Assembly (NCBI RefSeq): GCF_001311825.1
Contig: NZ_BBCB01000002.1
Coordinates: forward strand, 1-64,000
Length of the DNA stretch: 64,000 nt
Source: Salidesulfovibrio brasiliensis JCM 12178
GTDB lineage: Bacteria > Desulfobacterota > Desulfovibrionia > Desulfovibrionales > Desulfovibrionaceae
Direction: 5' to 3'
Shown here: one piece after another, positions 9,648 through 19,317 of the stretch
Numbering within the stretch: the stretch's first letter is position 1
How the letters are laid out: each line of letters begins with the position of its first letter
The notes under the pieces: generated by a model
The model's input: only the letters and a program-made list of their open reading frames with translations
What the model was told of the DNA's origin: nothing
Databases searched by the model: none
Made by a program: the position numbers and the translations under genes

Positions 9648-9970
9648 TTATCTCCTTGTGTCCCCTTTTCGCCACGGTGTGAGCCCGGCTCGAATACCGG
9701 CGTCCACCATGCGTGGGTGGCCGTGGGGCTGGCTATGAACACCAGGCCGACAATGAGCAGGATCTTGCCGCTCACGAACAGTTCGGCGGTTCCCATGGGG
9801 ATTGCGTTGATTACGGCCAGTCCGAGCAGGAGGCAAAGGGAGCCGAGGGTATCCAGTTTACCGGCCATGTGCAGCCGAGTGTACACGTCCGGCAGTCGAA
9901 GAATGCCGATGGTGCCGCCCAGATCAAAAACCAGCCCTGTGAGAATGAGTATAACGGCGATTATTTCCAT
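9648..9970 (-). CDS. mrpG: Mrp antiporter subunit G (probable frameshift near its 3' end)
   Basis: The N-terminal 95 residues are clearly MnhG/MrpG: ILILTGLVFDLGGTIGILRL, PDVYTRLHMAGKLDTLG and a helix near residues 65-82. It starts at ATG 9970, three bases after mrpF. As given, the frame runs through the ribosome binding site into the DUF4040 gene. If one G is restored near 9690 (coding gagccgggctc), the protein ends FEPGLTPWRKGDTRR with a TAA at 9648, four bases before the next ATG. This matches the many other single-base losses in the window. A true MrpG-DUF4040 fusion is the alternative. Confidence 0.8.
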
Positions 9971-9973
9971 GGG

Positions 9974-10270
9974 TTACTCCTCGACACGAAGGTTGCTGTC
10001 CCGCTTGCGCATGCCCCGGGCCTGAAAATACCGCGAGGCGGTGAGCACGGCGATGAAGTTGAGCATGGCGTATGACAGAGCGATGTCCACGAACATGTCG
10101 ATACGTCCAAAGATAAAGCCGATAAGCAGGATGAGGACGGTGGTCTTGGCACCGATGGCGTTCATGCCCATGAGCCGATCCAGCGTGCTGGGACCAACAA
10201 TTGTCCTGTACAGGGACAACACCATGAGCATGACGAGAAAAACGCTGGTAAATAAAATGAGATGTTCCAT
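9974..10270 (-). CDS. mrpF: Mrp antiporter subunit F
   Basis: A 98-residue protein with three helices of the MnhF family: TSVFLVMLMVLSLYRTIVGP, TTVLILLIGFIFGRIDMFVD and IALSYAMLNFIAVLTASRYF. The segment GPSTLDRLMGMNAIGAKT between helix 1 and 2 is the family signature. It starts at ATG 10270, six bases after mrpE. It is a small structural subunit of the antiporter membrane core; it has no catalytic motif of its own. Confidence 0.94.
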   Translation of the reverse strand: MEHLILFTSVFLVMLMVLSLYRTIVGPSTLDRLMGMNAIGAKTTVLILLIGFIFGRIDMFVDIALSYAMLNFIAVLTASRYFQARGMRKRDSNLRVEE

Positions 10271-10276
10271 AAAAGG

Positions 10277-10837
10277 TTACTCTCCGAATATGCGCCCGAT
10301 TTTGCGTTCCATCTCGCCGGGCAGGTTTTCGGCGGACTCGCGGTCGATGGTGTGCACGCTGAACTCGCCTTTGCCATTGATGGTGACTGAAATGGTCCCG
10401 GGAGTCAGGGTGATGGAGTTGGCAAAAATGGTCAGGGCCATGGGATTACGCAGGCGGGTTTGCAAATAGACGATGTCGGGTTCTATGTGAGCCGTGATGT
10501 CCTTGCGGAAGACCAGCCTGAGCATAGCTACGTTGGCCTTGACGATTTCCATCATGAGCCAGGAAATGAATATGAAAATAGCCAGTATGGACAAGGGGCG
10601 CCAGCACCGATCCAGCTCGCTGGGGAAAAAGTCATAGGAAAGCCAGACGATGAAGGCGCTCGAGAGGACTCCCAAGCTCAGGTGGAAGGCGTCAAGCATT
10701 CCCGACAGCAAGACCCAGAGAGCAAAGAGAATCAAGAAACGGAAACATGTATCCAAAAGAAAGCCCGCAGGACGCTCTCGCCAGGATTTCTCACAGGCTT
10801 GCGCTGGCTGGTCAGGTGTCATTTTCTCAGTGCTCAT
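10277..10837 (-). CDS. mrpE: Mrp antiporter subunit E
   Basis: A 186-residue MnhE-family protein: an N-terminal hydrophilic extension, then two helices (FLILFALWVLLSGMLDAFHL, LGVLSSAFIVWLSYDFF), a third (AIFIFISWLMMEIVKANVAM) and the conserved cytoplasmic domain with LRNPMALTIFANSITLTPGT, the strongest family signature. It is the first gene of the minus-strand operon. The ATG at 10837 lacks a good ribosome binding site; an ATG at 10822 (MTPDQP) is possible. The E-F-G-(DUF4040)-B-C-D order is the one found in Mrp and archaeal Mbh cation modules. Confidence 0.92.
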   Translation of the reverse strand: MSTEKMTPDQPAQACEKSWRERPAGFLLDTCFRFLILFALWVLLSGMLDAFHLSLGVLSSAFIVWLSYDFFPSELDRCWRPLSILAIFIFISWLMMEIVKANVAMLRLVFRKDITAHIEPDIVYLQTRLRNPMALTIFANSITLTPGTISVTINGKGEFSVHTIDRESAENLPGEMERKIGRIFGE

Positions 10838-11170
10838 GAATATCCATTGCCTTGTATCAGAATGAAGGATTGAAGGCTTCTCTACGAATAATGGGGAAGC
10901 ATGACACTAATAACATGAAGTTTTTTTTTTGTGGCAATAAAAAACGGGTGATTATACTGCGGGATACCCGACAGGCGGAGCGCTAATCGCCCCCCCCAGG
11001 AGCTTATTTTTCAAACGTCTATAGGGGTTTTTTATGTGCAGTCATTACCGAGATATTTTGAGATGGTTGGGAATTGGAACACACAGAGAGTTTTGCAAGC
11101 ATCTTCTTGACATTCTTGCATCATTGCCGGATGGTGTTACCATCGGAAAAGTAAAGCAATAGGACTTCAC
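10838..11170 (+). promoter_or_regulatory. Divergent intergenic region between mrpE and the SLC13-like carrier
   Basis: No gene is seen in these 333 bases. An inverted repeat CGGGT (10945-10949) / ACCCG (10966-10970) with a 16-base spacer lies on the mrp side. A TTGACA at 11107-11112 could be the -35 box for the carrier, but no good -10 lies 16-18 bases further. A run of twelve T starts near 10920. These are weak regulatory candidates. Confidence 0.3.
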
Positions 11171-12952
11171 ATGAATCCCGACGTCATTATTGTCAGCATC
11201 ATTCTTCTCGTCGCCGTCGTTCTGCTTGTAAGCGAAAAGCTTCCGGTTGACCTGACTGGTCTGGGAATTGTCGTGGTCCTGATGGTGGCCGGACAGCTTA
11301 CCCCGGTTCAGGCCGTTGCCGGTTTTGCCAATCCGGCCCCCCTTGCAGTGGGTGCGCTCTTTGTGGTCAGCCGTGGGTTGGTTCGCACGGGAGCGCTCAA
11401 CTTCATTACAAGGACAACCATCAAATTTACTGCCGGGAGCCGGAAACGGCTACTTTTCGTCAGCCTGATACTGGTGGGAACCCTGTCTGCGTTCCTCAAC
11501 AACACACCAGTGGTCATCCTGTTCATGTCCATAATCATAGCCGCATGCAGCCGATTCGGTTTTGCCCCGTCCAAGCTGCTCATTCCTTTGTCTTATATCT
11601 CCATCTTGGCGGGCACCTGTACGCTTATCGGTACTTCCACCAACATTTTGGTAAGTGACACGGCGCTCAGCCTCGGTGCTGCCCCCATCGGCATGTTCGA
11701 GCTCTCGGTACTGGGGGTGCCCATCGCCATTGCCGGGGCTGTTTTCATGTATTTTTTTGCCGACTATCTCCTGCCGGAGCACGCCTCGCCATTTGGGGAC
11801 TCCGATAACAAGGCGGAGCTGTACCTGTCTGAATTGAAAATTTATCCGGACAGCCTGCTTGTGGGGGTAAATCCTGCTGAAGGCGTGCCGAACAAGTATG
11901 AATCCCTTAAGATTTATGAAGTTTTCCGAGGCGAGAACATCTATGATGTAAATCAGGATCAAATCACGCTTCAGGCTGATGACCGTATTCTGGTCAAAGG
12001 CTCAGCTGATGACCTGACTTCCATCCTTGAAAACAAGGATGCAGGTACACCCAGTTGCAGCGAACCACATTTCGACTGCCCTCATCTCAGCGACACACAG
12101 TTGGTGGAATTGCTGATCCCCTCCGGCTCCGGCGTTCGCGGCGTGACCCTGAACAACCTCTATCTGACCGACGACCTTGAAGCCAGTGTCATTGGTCTGC
12201 TGCGACGGCACTCTCATTACTCCTGGAGGGAAGCGCATTCCATGGTTCTTCGAGTGGGCGACGTGCTCCTTGTACAGCTCAAGCCTCATGCGTTTGAACG
12301 CATTCGCAAGGAAGAGGATTTCATCATCCTTAACGACGATGTTGTCCAAGACCTCGTCAATCGCCGCCGGGCACCGATGGCCATCGGCATATTCCTGCTG
12401 ATGATAGCTGCCGTCGCATCGGGGTTGACCAACATACTGATAGGTGCTTTTGCAGGAGCCTTTGCCATGATCATCACCGGCTGCCTCAGCCTCAGGGAGG
12501 CATACAGGTCGGTGGACGTCAAAATCCTAATGCTCATCATCGGTACCATTGCATTGGGATTGGCCATGCAGAAGTCCGGGGCCGACATGGTCTACGCCAA
12601 GGCGTTTCTCGGCCTGTTCGCAGGAGCTGGCCCTCAGGTCATTCTGGCCGGATTCATTGTCCTCACCAGTCTTCTCTCCCACTTCCTTTCCAACAACTCC
12701 ACGGCCGTACTCCTCGTCCCCGTGGGCATGGCTACGGCTGCAGCCTTGGGAGTGGACCCACGTCCGTTCATCATCGGTATCGCTTTTGGCGCCTCGGCCT
12801 GTTTCGCCACGCCCATCGGATATCAGACCAACCTCATAGTGTACGGTCCGGGCGGTTACACCTTCTTGGACTTCCTCCGGCTCGGTCTGCCCATGGTCAT
12901 CATCTCCTGCGGCGCCGCCTCCTTGTTTATCCCAACGTTTTGGCCCTTCTAA
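11171..12952 (+). CDS. SLC13-type permease with two TrkA-C (RCK) domains
   Basis: A 593-residue inner-membrane carrier of the divalent anion:Na+ symporter superfamily. Two helical blocks (residues about 1-200 and 400-593) flank a cytoplasmic insert with two TrkA-C regulatory domains (about 210-290, with LVGVNPAEG and DRILVKGS; about 310-390, with GSGVRGVTLNNLYL). Each membrane block has an Asn/Thr-rich re-entrant motif: SAFLNNTPVVI and SHFLSNNSTAV, each followed by the GTSTNILV or GYQTNLIVYG helix. Such proteins carry sulfate, dicarboxylates or similar anions with Na+; in a sulfate reducer sulfate is attractive but unproven. It is divergent from the Na+-exporting mrp operon, which fits a Na+-driven uptake system. 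Confidence 0.9.
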   Translation: MNPDVIIVSIILLVAVVLLVSEKLPVDLTGLGIVVVLMVAGQLTPVQAVAGFANPAPLAVGALFVVSRGLVRTGALNFITRTTIKFTAGSRKRLLFVSLILVGTLSAFLNNTPVVILFMSIIIAACSRFGFAPSKLLIPLSYISILAGTCTLIGTSTNILVSDTALSLGAAPIGMFELSVLGVPIAIAGAVFMYFFADYLLPEHASPFGDSDNKAELYLSELKIYPDSLLVGVNPAEGVPNKYESLKIYEVFRGENIYDVNQDQITLQADDRILVKGSADDLTSILENKDAGTPSCSEPHFDCPHLSDTQLVELLIPSGSGVRGVTLNNLYLTDDLEASVIGLLRRHSHYSWREAHSMVLRVGDVLLVQLKPHAFERIRKEEDFIILNDDVVQDLVNRRRAPMAIGIFLLMIAAVASGLTNILIGAFAGAFAMIITGCLSLREAYRSVDVKILMLIIGTIALGLAMQKSGADMVYAKAFLGLFAGAGPQVILAGFIVLTSLLSHFLSNNSTAVLLVPVGMATAAALGVDPRPFIIGIAFGASACFATPIGYQTNLIVYGPGGYTFLDFLRLGLPMVIISCGAASLFIPTFWPF

Positions 12953-13385
12953 ACCTCAAACAAGCAGTGTCGCGATGGCTGTTGGGGAATCTAAAGATGG
13001 GTCTGTTTTGCTGGGGTCACTGAACAGCGTTTTTAAGGTGGACTGTTTTCAGGGCTACGTCGCTTGGCGGGTTCAATCCAGAGAGGAAGTCACTCTGGCT
13101 TTGGTCACGTTTGAGACAGCCCCACCGGCTCCTTCCCCCAGCAAAAGGTGGGTTTCACCGAGAGTTCATGCTTCGTAATGCTTATGGATGCTCATCCAAG
13201 AGTATCTCAAGGGCTGAAATGCTCCAGATTACAGCAAGGCGAGCCTTTTCCCACCTGCTTCCGTAGGGCACAAGCCGAACCATATGATAAGCACCTTTGC
13301 GAAGAATGGAGTGCTATTCAGTATGCATTTGGCAAGTTCGCACTAGCTGCGGTGATCGTCGACAGACACGAAGCCGCTCGAGGTC
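12953..13385. other. Gene-poor gap, nothing recognised
   Basis: These 433 bases lie between two convergent genes. Short open frames exist (12975-13178 and 13148-13393, plus strand) but have no ribosome binding site and no protein-like composition, and no strong terminator hairpin was found. It may be decayed sequence. Confidence 0.4.
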
Positions 13386-15429
13386 TCATGTGAGCATTGT
13401 CATGAGCCTTTGCGGATCGTCGGTCGGGGGTTCGCAGTGGTAGTCGCGGCACAGCCATGCTCCGGCAACGGCGTTGCGTTTGCCAAGCTCTGATTCGTAG
13501 TCCGTCGTGTCCGGTCTTTCCGTGTCGGTCTGCAGGAAGCGCACGATGAGGCCCGGATGGTATGCTTTGCTTGCCGTATCCAGCAGGGCCAGCGTTTCCG
13601 GCGCTTCTCTCGGGCCGACGATGGTGACGCTTGTGGGGGCGGCCTGCAGGGTTTCCAGCCCGGCGACCATGTGCGTCAGGGCGATGGGCTGGCCGTTCAT
13701 GATGCCGGAGTGGGCTGCGGCGCACCGTTTGGCGGCTTCCTCGAAGTCGGGCCGTTCAAGCAGCCTGCCGAGGACCGTCAGGGAGTGCACAGCCACGGAG
13801 TTGCCGCAGGGGATGGCACCGTCATAGCTGTCCTTGTGGCGTATCAGCACCGTTTCCCCATCATCCGCACTCAGGAAGAAGCCGCCGGTATCGGAGTCCT
13901 CAAAGTGCCGTATCATGCTTCGGCGATTGATTCCGCGTGTTCAAGGTAGCGGGGGTCGAACGATGCTTCGTAAAGCTCGGAAAGCCCCCAGAGGAAGAAC
14001 GCGTGGTCGTCCAGCGTGCCGGGGGCGTTGAGGTGCCCGTCGCGGTAGCCGTGGCGCACTCTGCCGTCTTCCTCGCGCAGGGTGCCGAGGATGAAGTCGG
14101 CGGCCTCGCGCGCGGCGATCAGACAATCGGATTCACCCAGAACCCTTGCCCCGCGGGCTAGCGCGGCGATCATCAGGCCGTTCATGTCGGTCAGCACTTT
14201 GTCGTCAAGGTGCGGGCGGGGGCGTTTCTCGCGGGCCTCGAAGAGCCGTTCGCGCAGCGCATCGACGTCTGGCGGTGCGGGCTTGCCGGATTCCAGCTCG
14301 TTCGGGATGTTTCGGCTGGTGTATTGGCGCGTGGCTTCGTCGCGGAAGTTGCCGCCGGTTCGGATGCCATAGTGTTCGCAGAACCGCTCGGTTTCCTGCG
14401 GCGAGAGCACTTCACCGATCTCGGCGGTGGTCCATGTGTGGAAGAGGCCTTCCTCGCCTTCGCTGTCCGCGTCTTCGGCAGTATGGAAGCCGCCTTGCGG
14501 GTCGCGCAGGTCTCGCAGGACGTAGGTGAAGATGCGGCGCGCGGTCTCGGCAAATTCGGGATCGCCGCTGGCTTGATATGCTTCGATATAAGCCATGGAG
14601 AGCATGGCCTGATCGTAGAGCATCTTCTCGAAATGGGGCAGCAGCCAGTGCTTGTCGGTGGAGTAGCGGTGGAAGCCGAAGCCCACATGATCCCAGATGC
14701 CGCCGCGGCGCATGGCTCGCAGGGTCTTCACGGCCATGTCGCGGGCATCGGCGCTGTCGTGTCGCCATGCATACTGCAGCAGGAAGAGGATATTCTGGGC
14801 GGAAGGGAATTTTGGGGCCTTGCCGAACCCGCCGGAGTCGGTGTCGAACATGCTCCCGAGTGCACCGTGGGCCAGCCGGGCGAGTCTGCCCGAGTCCGGC
14901 ACATCGCCTGTTTCGGCGGATGGTTTCATTTCGGCCAGCGCCTCGGTGATTTTCTCGGATGAGTCGGTTACGCGTTCACGCTCGTGGTTCCATATCTCCA
15001 TGATGCGCGGGATGAGTTCCGTGAGACCCATGCGCCCGCCCTTGGCGGTGGGAGGCAGGTAGGTGGCGGCGAAAAACGGTTTTTGTCCGCTGTCACCAGC
15101 ACGTTGAGCGGCCAGCCGCCCGAGCCGGTGAGCATCTGGCAGACGTTCATATAGGTCGCATCCACGTCCGGGCGCTCTTCGCGGTCCACCTTTACGCATA
15201 CGAACGCCTCGTTCAGCAAAGCGGCTATCTCTTCGTCCTCGAAGCTCTCGCGCTCCATGACGTGGCACCAGTGGCACGTTGAATAGCCGATGGACACGAG
15301 CACCGGCTTGTCTTCGCGCCGGGCCTTGTCAAAGGCTGCTTCTCCCCACGGAAGCCAGTCCACAGGGTTATATGCGTGTTGCAGCAGATACGGGCTCTTT
15401 TCCTGCGCGAGGGCGTTTTGCTTGGTCAT
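13386..15429 (-). CDS. DUF255 thioredoxin-like/glucosidase-fold protein (YyaL/spermatogenesis-associated 20 type), two frameshifts
   Basis: An N-terminal DUF255 thioredoxin-fold domain (residues about 10-170: [13 protein letters not shown], then a CHWCH redox motif and DREERPDVD) is followed by a long alpha/alpha-barrel region ([22 protein letters not shown]). The molecular function of the family is not established. The ATG at 15429 follows AAGGAG. Two one-base losses divide it: near 15078 a run of six A is five, breaking [14 protein letters not shown]; near 13917 an A is lost, so IAEA meets a stop instead of continuing into [14 protein letters not shown]. The joined length, about 681 residues, is normal for the family. 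No neighbour gives a clue to its role. Confidence 0.9.
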
Positions 15430-15753
15430 GGAGCTCCTTTTCGGGCTTATTGCCAATCGTCGGTCTGGGATTTCAATTAGTGTCGGGTTGGCGTGAAAAC
15501 GATGTTTTACCATACCATTTTACCCAGTATTTCATAATTGATGACTTTGTGCCTGTTGTCTACCCCCCTGAAAGCAGAAACGCGTTTTTGCCATATCACT
15601 CATGAAGGTGGTACTGATTGGCCGGGATTCCTTTTTTTTGTGGTTTGGAATGGGCTTTATGGGCGGACCCGTCGATGCCTAGGCAGTTCTTGGCAAAAGG
15701 GTGAAGCATACCGGTACTTCTCGGGATAACCTTTTTAAAGGGGAATGGTGCTG
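15430..15753. other. Intergenic region, nothing recognised
   Basis: These 324 bases separate divergent genes (DUF255 protein and the sugar porter). No RNA, repeat or convincing promoter was recognised, apart from the AAGGGG ribosome binding site at its right end. Confidence 0.4.
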
Positions 15754-17145
15754 ATGGCAGGCCAAAGTTCACGCAGCGAGGCAGGTATGGTGTATGTGGT
15801 CGTAATCTCCACTGTTTCGGCCCTGGCTGGACTTCTCTTCGGCTTTGATACCGGCGTGATAGCGGGCGCACTGGAACCTCTGGCGCATCATTTTGCCGTG
15901 CAGTCTGAATTCACCAAGGAGTTGATCGTCGCAGCCGTGACGCTTGGTGCCCTTGGTGGTGCGATTTGCAGCGGCAAGGCCTCTTCCCGGCTTGGCCGGA
16001 AGCATTCGATCATTCTATCGGCCCTGCTTTTCATTGCAGGAACACTTTGTACATCTCTGGCGCAGAGCGTTTTGATGGTCGTCGCCGGGCGGTTGGTCAT
16101 GGGCTTTGCCGTTGGCCTGTCGGCAATGGTCGTGCCCATGTATTTGTCCGAGGTGTCGCCTCCCTCCATTCGCGGGGGCGTTGTCTTCACGTTTCAACTG
16201 GCAATTACCATCGGCATCTTCGCCGCATACGTCATCAACTCAATATACGCCGAGAACGAGAACTGGCGCTGGATGTTCGGCGTGGGAATCCTTCCGGCCC
16301 TGCTGTTGTTTTTCGGTATGCTCAGGCTGCCCGAGAGCCCCCGTTGGCTGGTGCTTAAAAACAGAACCGAGGAAGCGCGCAGGGTGCTGCTTAAAATAAT
16401 GGCCGTTGAAAAGACCGAAGCGGCCCTGAACTCCATAAAGGAGAGCGTTCAACACCCGCAGGGCGGCCTCAGGGAGCTTTTCTCCAAGCGATTTCTGCCG
16501 CTGGTGGCAATCGCGTTTACGCTCTTCGTGCTGCAGCAACTCAGTGGCATCAATACGATATTCTATTACGCCCCCACCGTGTTCAAGGAAGCGGGTTTCA
16601 GTGATCCGGTGATGGTTTCATTGCTGCCCGCCTCGGTCAATGTCGCTTCGACCGTTCTTGGCATTTGGGTCGTGGACCGGCTTGGACGTCGGGGGCTGGC
16701 CTACATCGGCTTTGCGGGAATGGCTGTCTGTCTGATTCTGCTTGGTGCCGATCTCAATGGAATGGTAGGCGGTCACGGGCCGGAGCCGCTGGTGTCTCTG
16801 GTTTCCGTACTTTGCTACATTTTCTTTTTCGCCATCAGCCTTGGGGGAGTGCCTTATATCGTCATGTCGGAGCTGTTCCCCCTGACCCTTCGCAGCGTGG
16901 GCATGGCTACGGCTTCTTGTGCGAACTGGGGGTTCAACTTTCTGGTGTCGCTGACATTTCTCACGCTTTCATCGACGCTGGGCATGGGAACCACATTCTG
17001 GCTTTACGCCTGTTTCATGGTGCTGGGGCTGGTCTTCACCTATCTTTTTCTGCCGGAAACAAAAGGCCGTCGGCTGGAAGACATCGAGGCCAATCTTTAT
17101 GCCGGAAAGAGGCCCCGGAATCTGGGTGATCCGGTACAGCAATGA
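15754..17145 (+). CDS. Sugar porter family MFS transporter
   Basis: Twelve-helix major facilitator of the sugar porter subfamily (XylE/GalP/GLUT-like), driving sugar:H+ symport at the inner membrane. Family motifs are all visible: GFDTGVIAGAL in helix 1, SSRLGRKHSI after helix 2, RLPESPRWL before the central loop, QQLSGINTIFYYAPT in helix 7, DRLGRRGL after helix 8 and PETKGRRLEDIE at the C-terminal end. The central QQLSGIN supports hexose or pentose binding. I prefer the ATG at 15754, ten bases after AAGGGG, to the in-frame ATG at 15745. No sugar kinase or regulator is next to it, so the substrate is unknown. Confidence 0.92.
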   Translation: MAGQSSRSEAGMVYVVVISTVSALAGLLFGFDTGVIAGALEPLAHHFAVQSEFTKELIVAAVTLGALGGAICSGKASSRLGRKHSIILSALLFIAGTLCTSLAQSVLMVVAGRLVMGFAVGLSAMVVPMYLSEVSPPSIRGGVVFTFQLAITIGIFAAYVINSIYAENENWRWMFGVGILPALLLFFGMLRLPESPRWLVLKNRTEEARRVLLKIMAVEKTEAALNSIKESVQHPQGGLRELFSKRFLPLVAIAFTLFVLQQLSGINTIFYYAPTVFKEAGFSDPVMVSLLPASVNVASTVLGIWVVDRLGRRGLAYIGFAGMAVCLILLGADLNGMVGGHGPEPLVSLVSVLCYIFFFAISLGGVPYIVMSELFPLTLRSVGMATASCANWGFNFLVSLTFLTLSSTLGMGTTFWLYACFMVLGLVFTYLFLPETKGRRLEDIEANLYAGKRPRNLGDPVQQ

Positions 17146-17364
17146 TTGTCTGATTGACGCTGTTAAAGATGGCATTGGCGATTTCGGAAAGGGCTGAGAA
17201 CTGGATGAACGGACGACGTTTCATCCATACGGTATGTATTGGACTCGACATTGCAAACCAAGTAGGCTAAACAGCGCGCCGCATCCTTTGCGCTTTTCGC
17301 ATCGGAGCGGCTCTAAACAATGCAATGAAAAGCCCCGTTGGTCGGGGCGTGAGGCACCCGGATT

Positions 17365-18855
17365 ATGTTGGCTACTGTAGCGCTGGTCGGAAGACCGAAC
17401 GTAGGAAAAAGCACCCTGTTCAACCGCCTTCTCAGGAAGACGGTGGCAATCACCCATGACCTTCCGGGCGTCACGCGCGACCGGATTTACGAAGAGTGCC
17501 GGATAAAGGGTGTGGATTTCGGTCTGGTGGACACCGGCGGCATGGTGCTCGAATCCGAGGCCACCCCCGAGCTCTCCAAGGACTTCGAGGACGAGATTTT
17601 CGAACAGGCCCGTGAGGCCATTCTGGAGGCCAACGCCATCGTGCTGGTGGTTGACGGAAAGCAGGGGATGACCCCGCTGGACGAGCAGGCCGCCGAATTT
17701 GTCCGCAAGAGCGGCAAGCCCATCCTGCTTTTGATCAACAAGGTCGATGGGTACGAGGTGGAAGCCGACATGATGGCCGAGTTCTATGCGCTCGGGTTCG
17801 ATCAGCTGCCCGTTTCCGCCGCGCATGGGTACAACCTCAACGAGGTGCGTGACCGTGTGGCCGAACTGGTCCTCGACCTCGGGCTGCCCGCTCACGAGGA
17901 AGACGACATCGAGCGCGGCGTCCGCATTACCATGCTCGGTCGCCCCAACGCCGGGAAGTCCTCCATGGTCAACGCCATCATCGGCGAGAAGCGGCTGATC
18001 GTCAGCGACGTGGCCGGGACCACCCGCGACAGCATCGACGTGACCTTCGAGAAGGGCGGCAAGCGTTACACCTTTGTCGATACCGCCGGGGTGCGCCGCA
18101 GGACCAACATCACCGAGGAGCTGGAGCGTGTCAGCGTGCTGCGCGCCCTCAAGAACTCCCGGCGCTCTGACGTGACCGTGCTGGTCATCGACGGGACGGA
18201 CAAGGTCTCGCGGCAGGACAAGCGGCTCATCGAGTTCCTGTCCCGCGAGAAGGTGCCGTTCATCGTGGCGGTCAACAAGGTGGACCTCATCGAACGTTCG
18301 CGTAACGACTACGTCATGCAGCTTTTCCGTCAGGAACTGCGCATCGTGCCGCACGTGCCGGTCATCATGACCTCCACGCTCAAGGGCATCGGCGTCGGCA
18401 AGCTTCTGCCGCTGGCCGAGAGCATCCGTGACGAGTGCAAGGTGCGCGTCGGTACGGGACAGCTCAACCGGGCTCTGGAAAAGGCCATCGAGCAGCACCA
18501 GCCGCCCGTGGTCAAGCGTCGCCGCCCCAAATTCTATTACATCACGCAGGCGGACGACGAGATTCCTACGTTCGTGTTTTTCGTCAACGATCACACCATC
18601 GTGAAGTCTTCCTACGTTCGCTATCTGGAGAACCAGCTCCGCAAACTGTTCCGCATCAAGCATGCCCCGGTGAACGTGGTCTGCCGCTCCAGCCACGAGA
18701 AGAAGGGCGGCGAGAAGCGTCGTGGCATGTCCGCCATCGGCAAGCGCGGACCGGGCAAGGGGCTGCGCTTTGGCGCCAAGACCCGCAAGCAGGAGCAGAA
18801 GAGCGAGACGGTTCTCAAGCAGCGTCACAAGAAGAAAAAGGAAGGGAAGGAATAA
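17365..18855 (+). CDS. der: Ribosome biogenesis GTPase Der (EngA)
   Basis: Essential GTPase acting in maturation of the 50S ribosomal subunit. It has two tandem G domains: the first with GRPNVGKST at residues 8-16 and a switch DTGG, the second with GRPNAGKSS near residue 192 and DTAG, each with an NK-D motif (INKVDG, VNKVDL). A KH-like domain follows at about 360-440. The C-terminus is a basic lysine-rich tail (RHKKKKEGKE). The length, 496 residues, is slightly above the usual 440-490 because of the tail. Its antisense strand carries a long open frame that is only a codon-bias shadow. Confidence 0.97.
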   Translation: MLATVALVGRPNVGKSTLFNRLLRKTVAITHDLPGVTRDRIYEECRIKGVDFGLVDTGGMVLESEATPELSKDFEDEIFEQAREAILEANAIVLVVDGKQGMTPLDEQAAEFVRKSGKPILLLINKVDGYEVEADMMAEFYALGFDQLPVSAAHGYNLNEVRDRVAELVLDLGLPAHEEDDIERGVRITMLGRPNAGKSSMVNAIIGEKRLIVSDVAGTTRDSIDVTFEKGGKRYTFVDTAGVRRRTNITEELERVSVLRALKNSRRSDVTVLVIDGTDKVSRQDKRLIEFLSREKVPFIVAVNKVDLIERSRNDYVMQLFRQELRIVPHVPVIMTSTLKGIGVGKLLPLAESIRDECKVRVGTGQLNRALEKAIEQHQPPVVKRRRPKFYYITQADDEIPTFVFFVNDHTIVKSSYVRYLENQLRKLFRIKHAPVNVVCRSSHEKKGGEKRRGMSAIGKRGPGKGLRFGAKTRKQEQKSETVLKQRHKKKKEGKE

Positions 18856-18934
18856 AAAAGCATTTCCCGTCCTTGACAGCAGAACCCGTGAGAGTGTATT
18901 TGCTTTTGCCTCGACGCACCGAGGCGTCACACGC

Positions 18935-19028
18935 GGAGAAGTGGCCGAGTTGGCTGAAGGCGCACGCCTGCTAAGCGTGTAACGGGCGTAAACCCCGTTC
19001 GAGAGTTCAAATCTCTCCTTCTCCGCCA
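18935..19028 (+). tRNA. tRNA-Ser (anticodon GCT)
   Basis: The acceptor stem GGAGAAG (18935-18941) pairs exactly with CTTCTCC (19018-19024), followed by G and an encoded CCA. The anticodon loop reads CTGCTAA, giving GCT. The long variable arm (about 20 bases) and T-arm GAGAGTTCAAATCTCTC are those of a serine tRNA. Confidence 0.96.
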
Positions 19029-19040
19029 TATTTCATAAAA

Positions 19041-19070
19041 GGACCGATCCATCAGGATCGGTCCTTTTTT
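19041..19070 (+). terminator. Rho-independent terminator after tRNA-Ser(GCT)
   Basis: A perfect 10-bp stem (GGACCGATCC / GGATCGGTCC) with an ATCA loop is followed by six T residues. Confidence 0.93.
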
Positions 19071-19317
19071 GTGCTTGCTCCCATGGAACTGTTGTCGAAA
19101 GACTCAATATGATCCTGATTATAACGGTCTGGACGTTGGGACTTGCTCCGTCTAGTCTTTTCAGTAAACCATGGGATTCTTCCGTACTGTGAACGAGTTG
19201 TGGGTGAATCCGTACGTGGTTTGTGGAGTGGAAACCGCAACCTGCTTTGGTTTTCTGGGCGGAATGACTGTGTATCAGTCTTTGTATGGTTTTGTGTTTC
19301 AAACATTGGAGTTTGTC

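Noticed and set aside
9398-9970. A natural MrpG-DUF4040 fusion
   Set aside because: The in-frame join runs through a near-perfect ribosome binding site, and one lost G would give a normal MrpG end. Given many other lost bases, two genes are more likely.
12975-13393. Two short frames in the gap after the SLC13-like carrier
   Set aside because: No ribosome binding sites and no protein-like composition.
17221-19029. A 602-residue minus-strand frame across der and tRNA-Ser
   Set aside because: It is the antisense image of der and runs through a tRNA gene.
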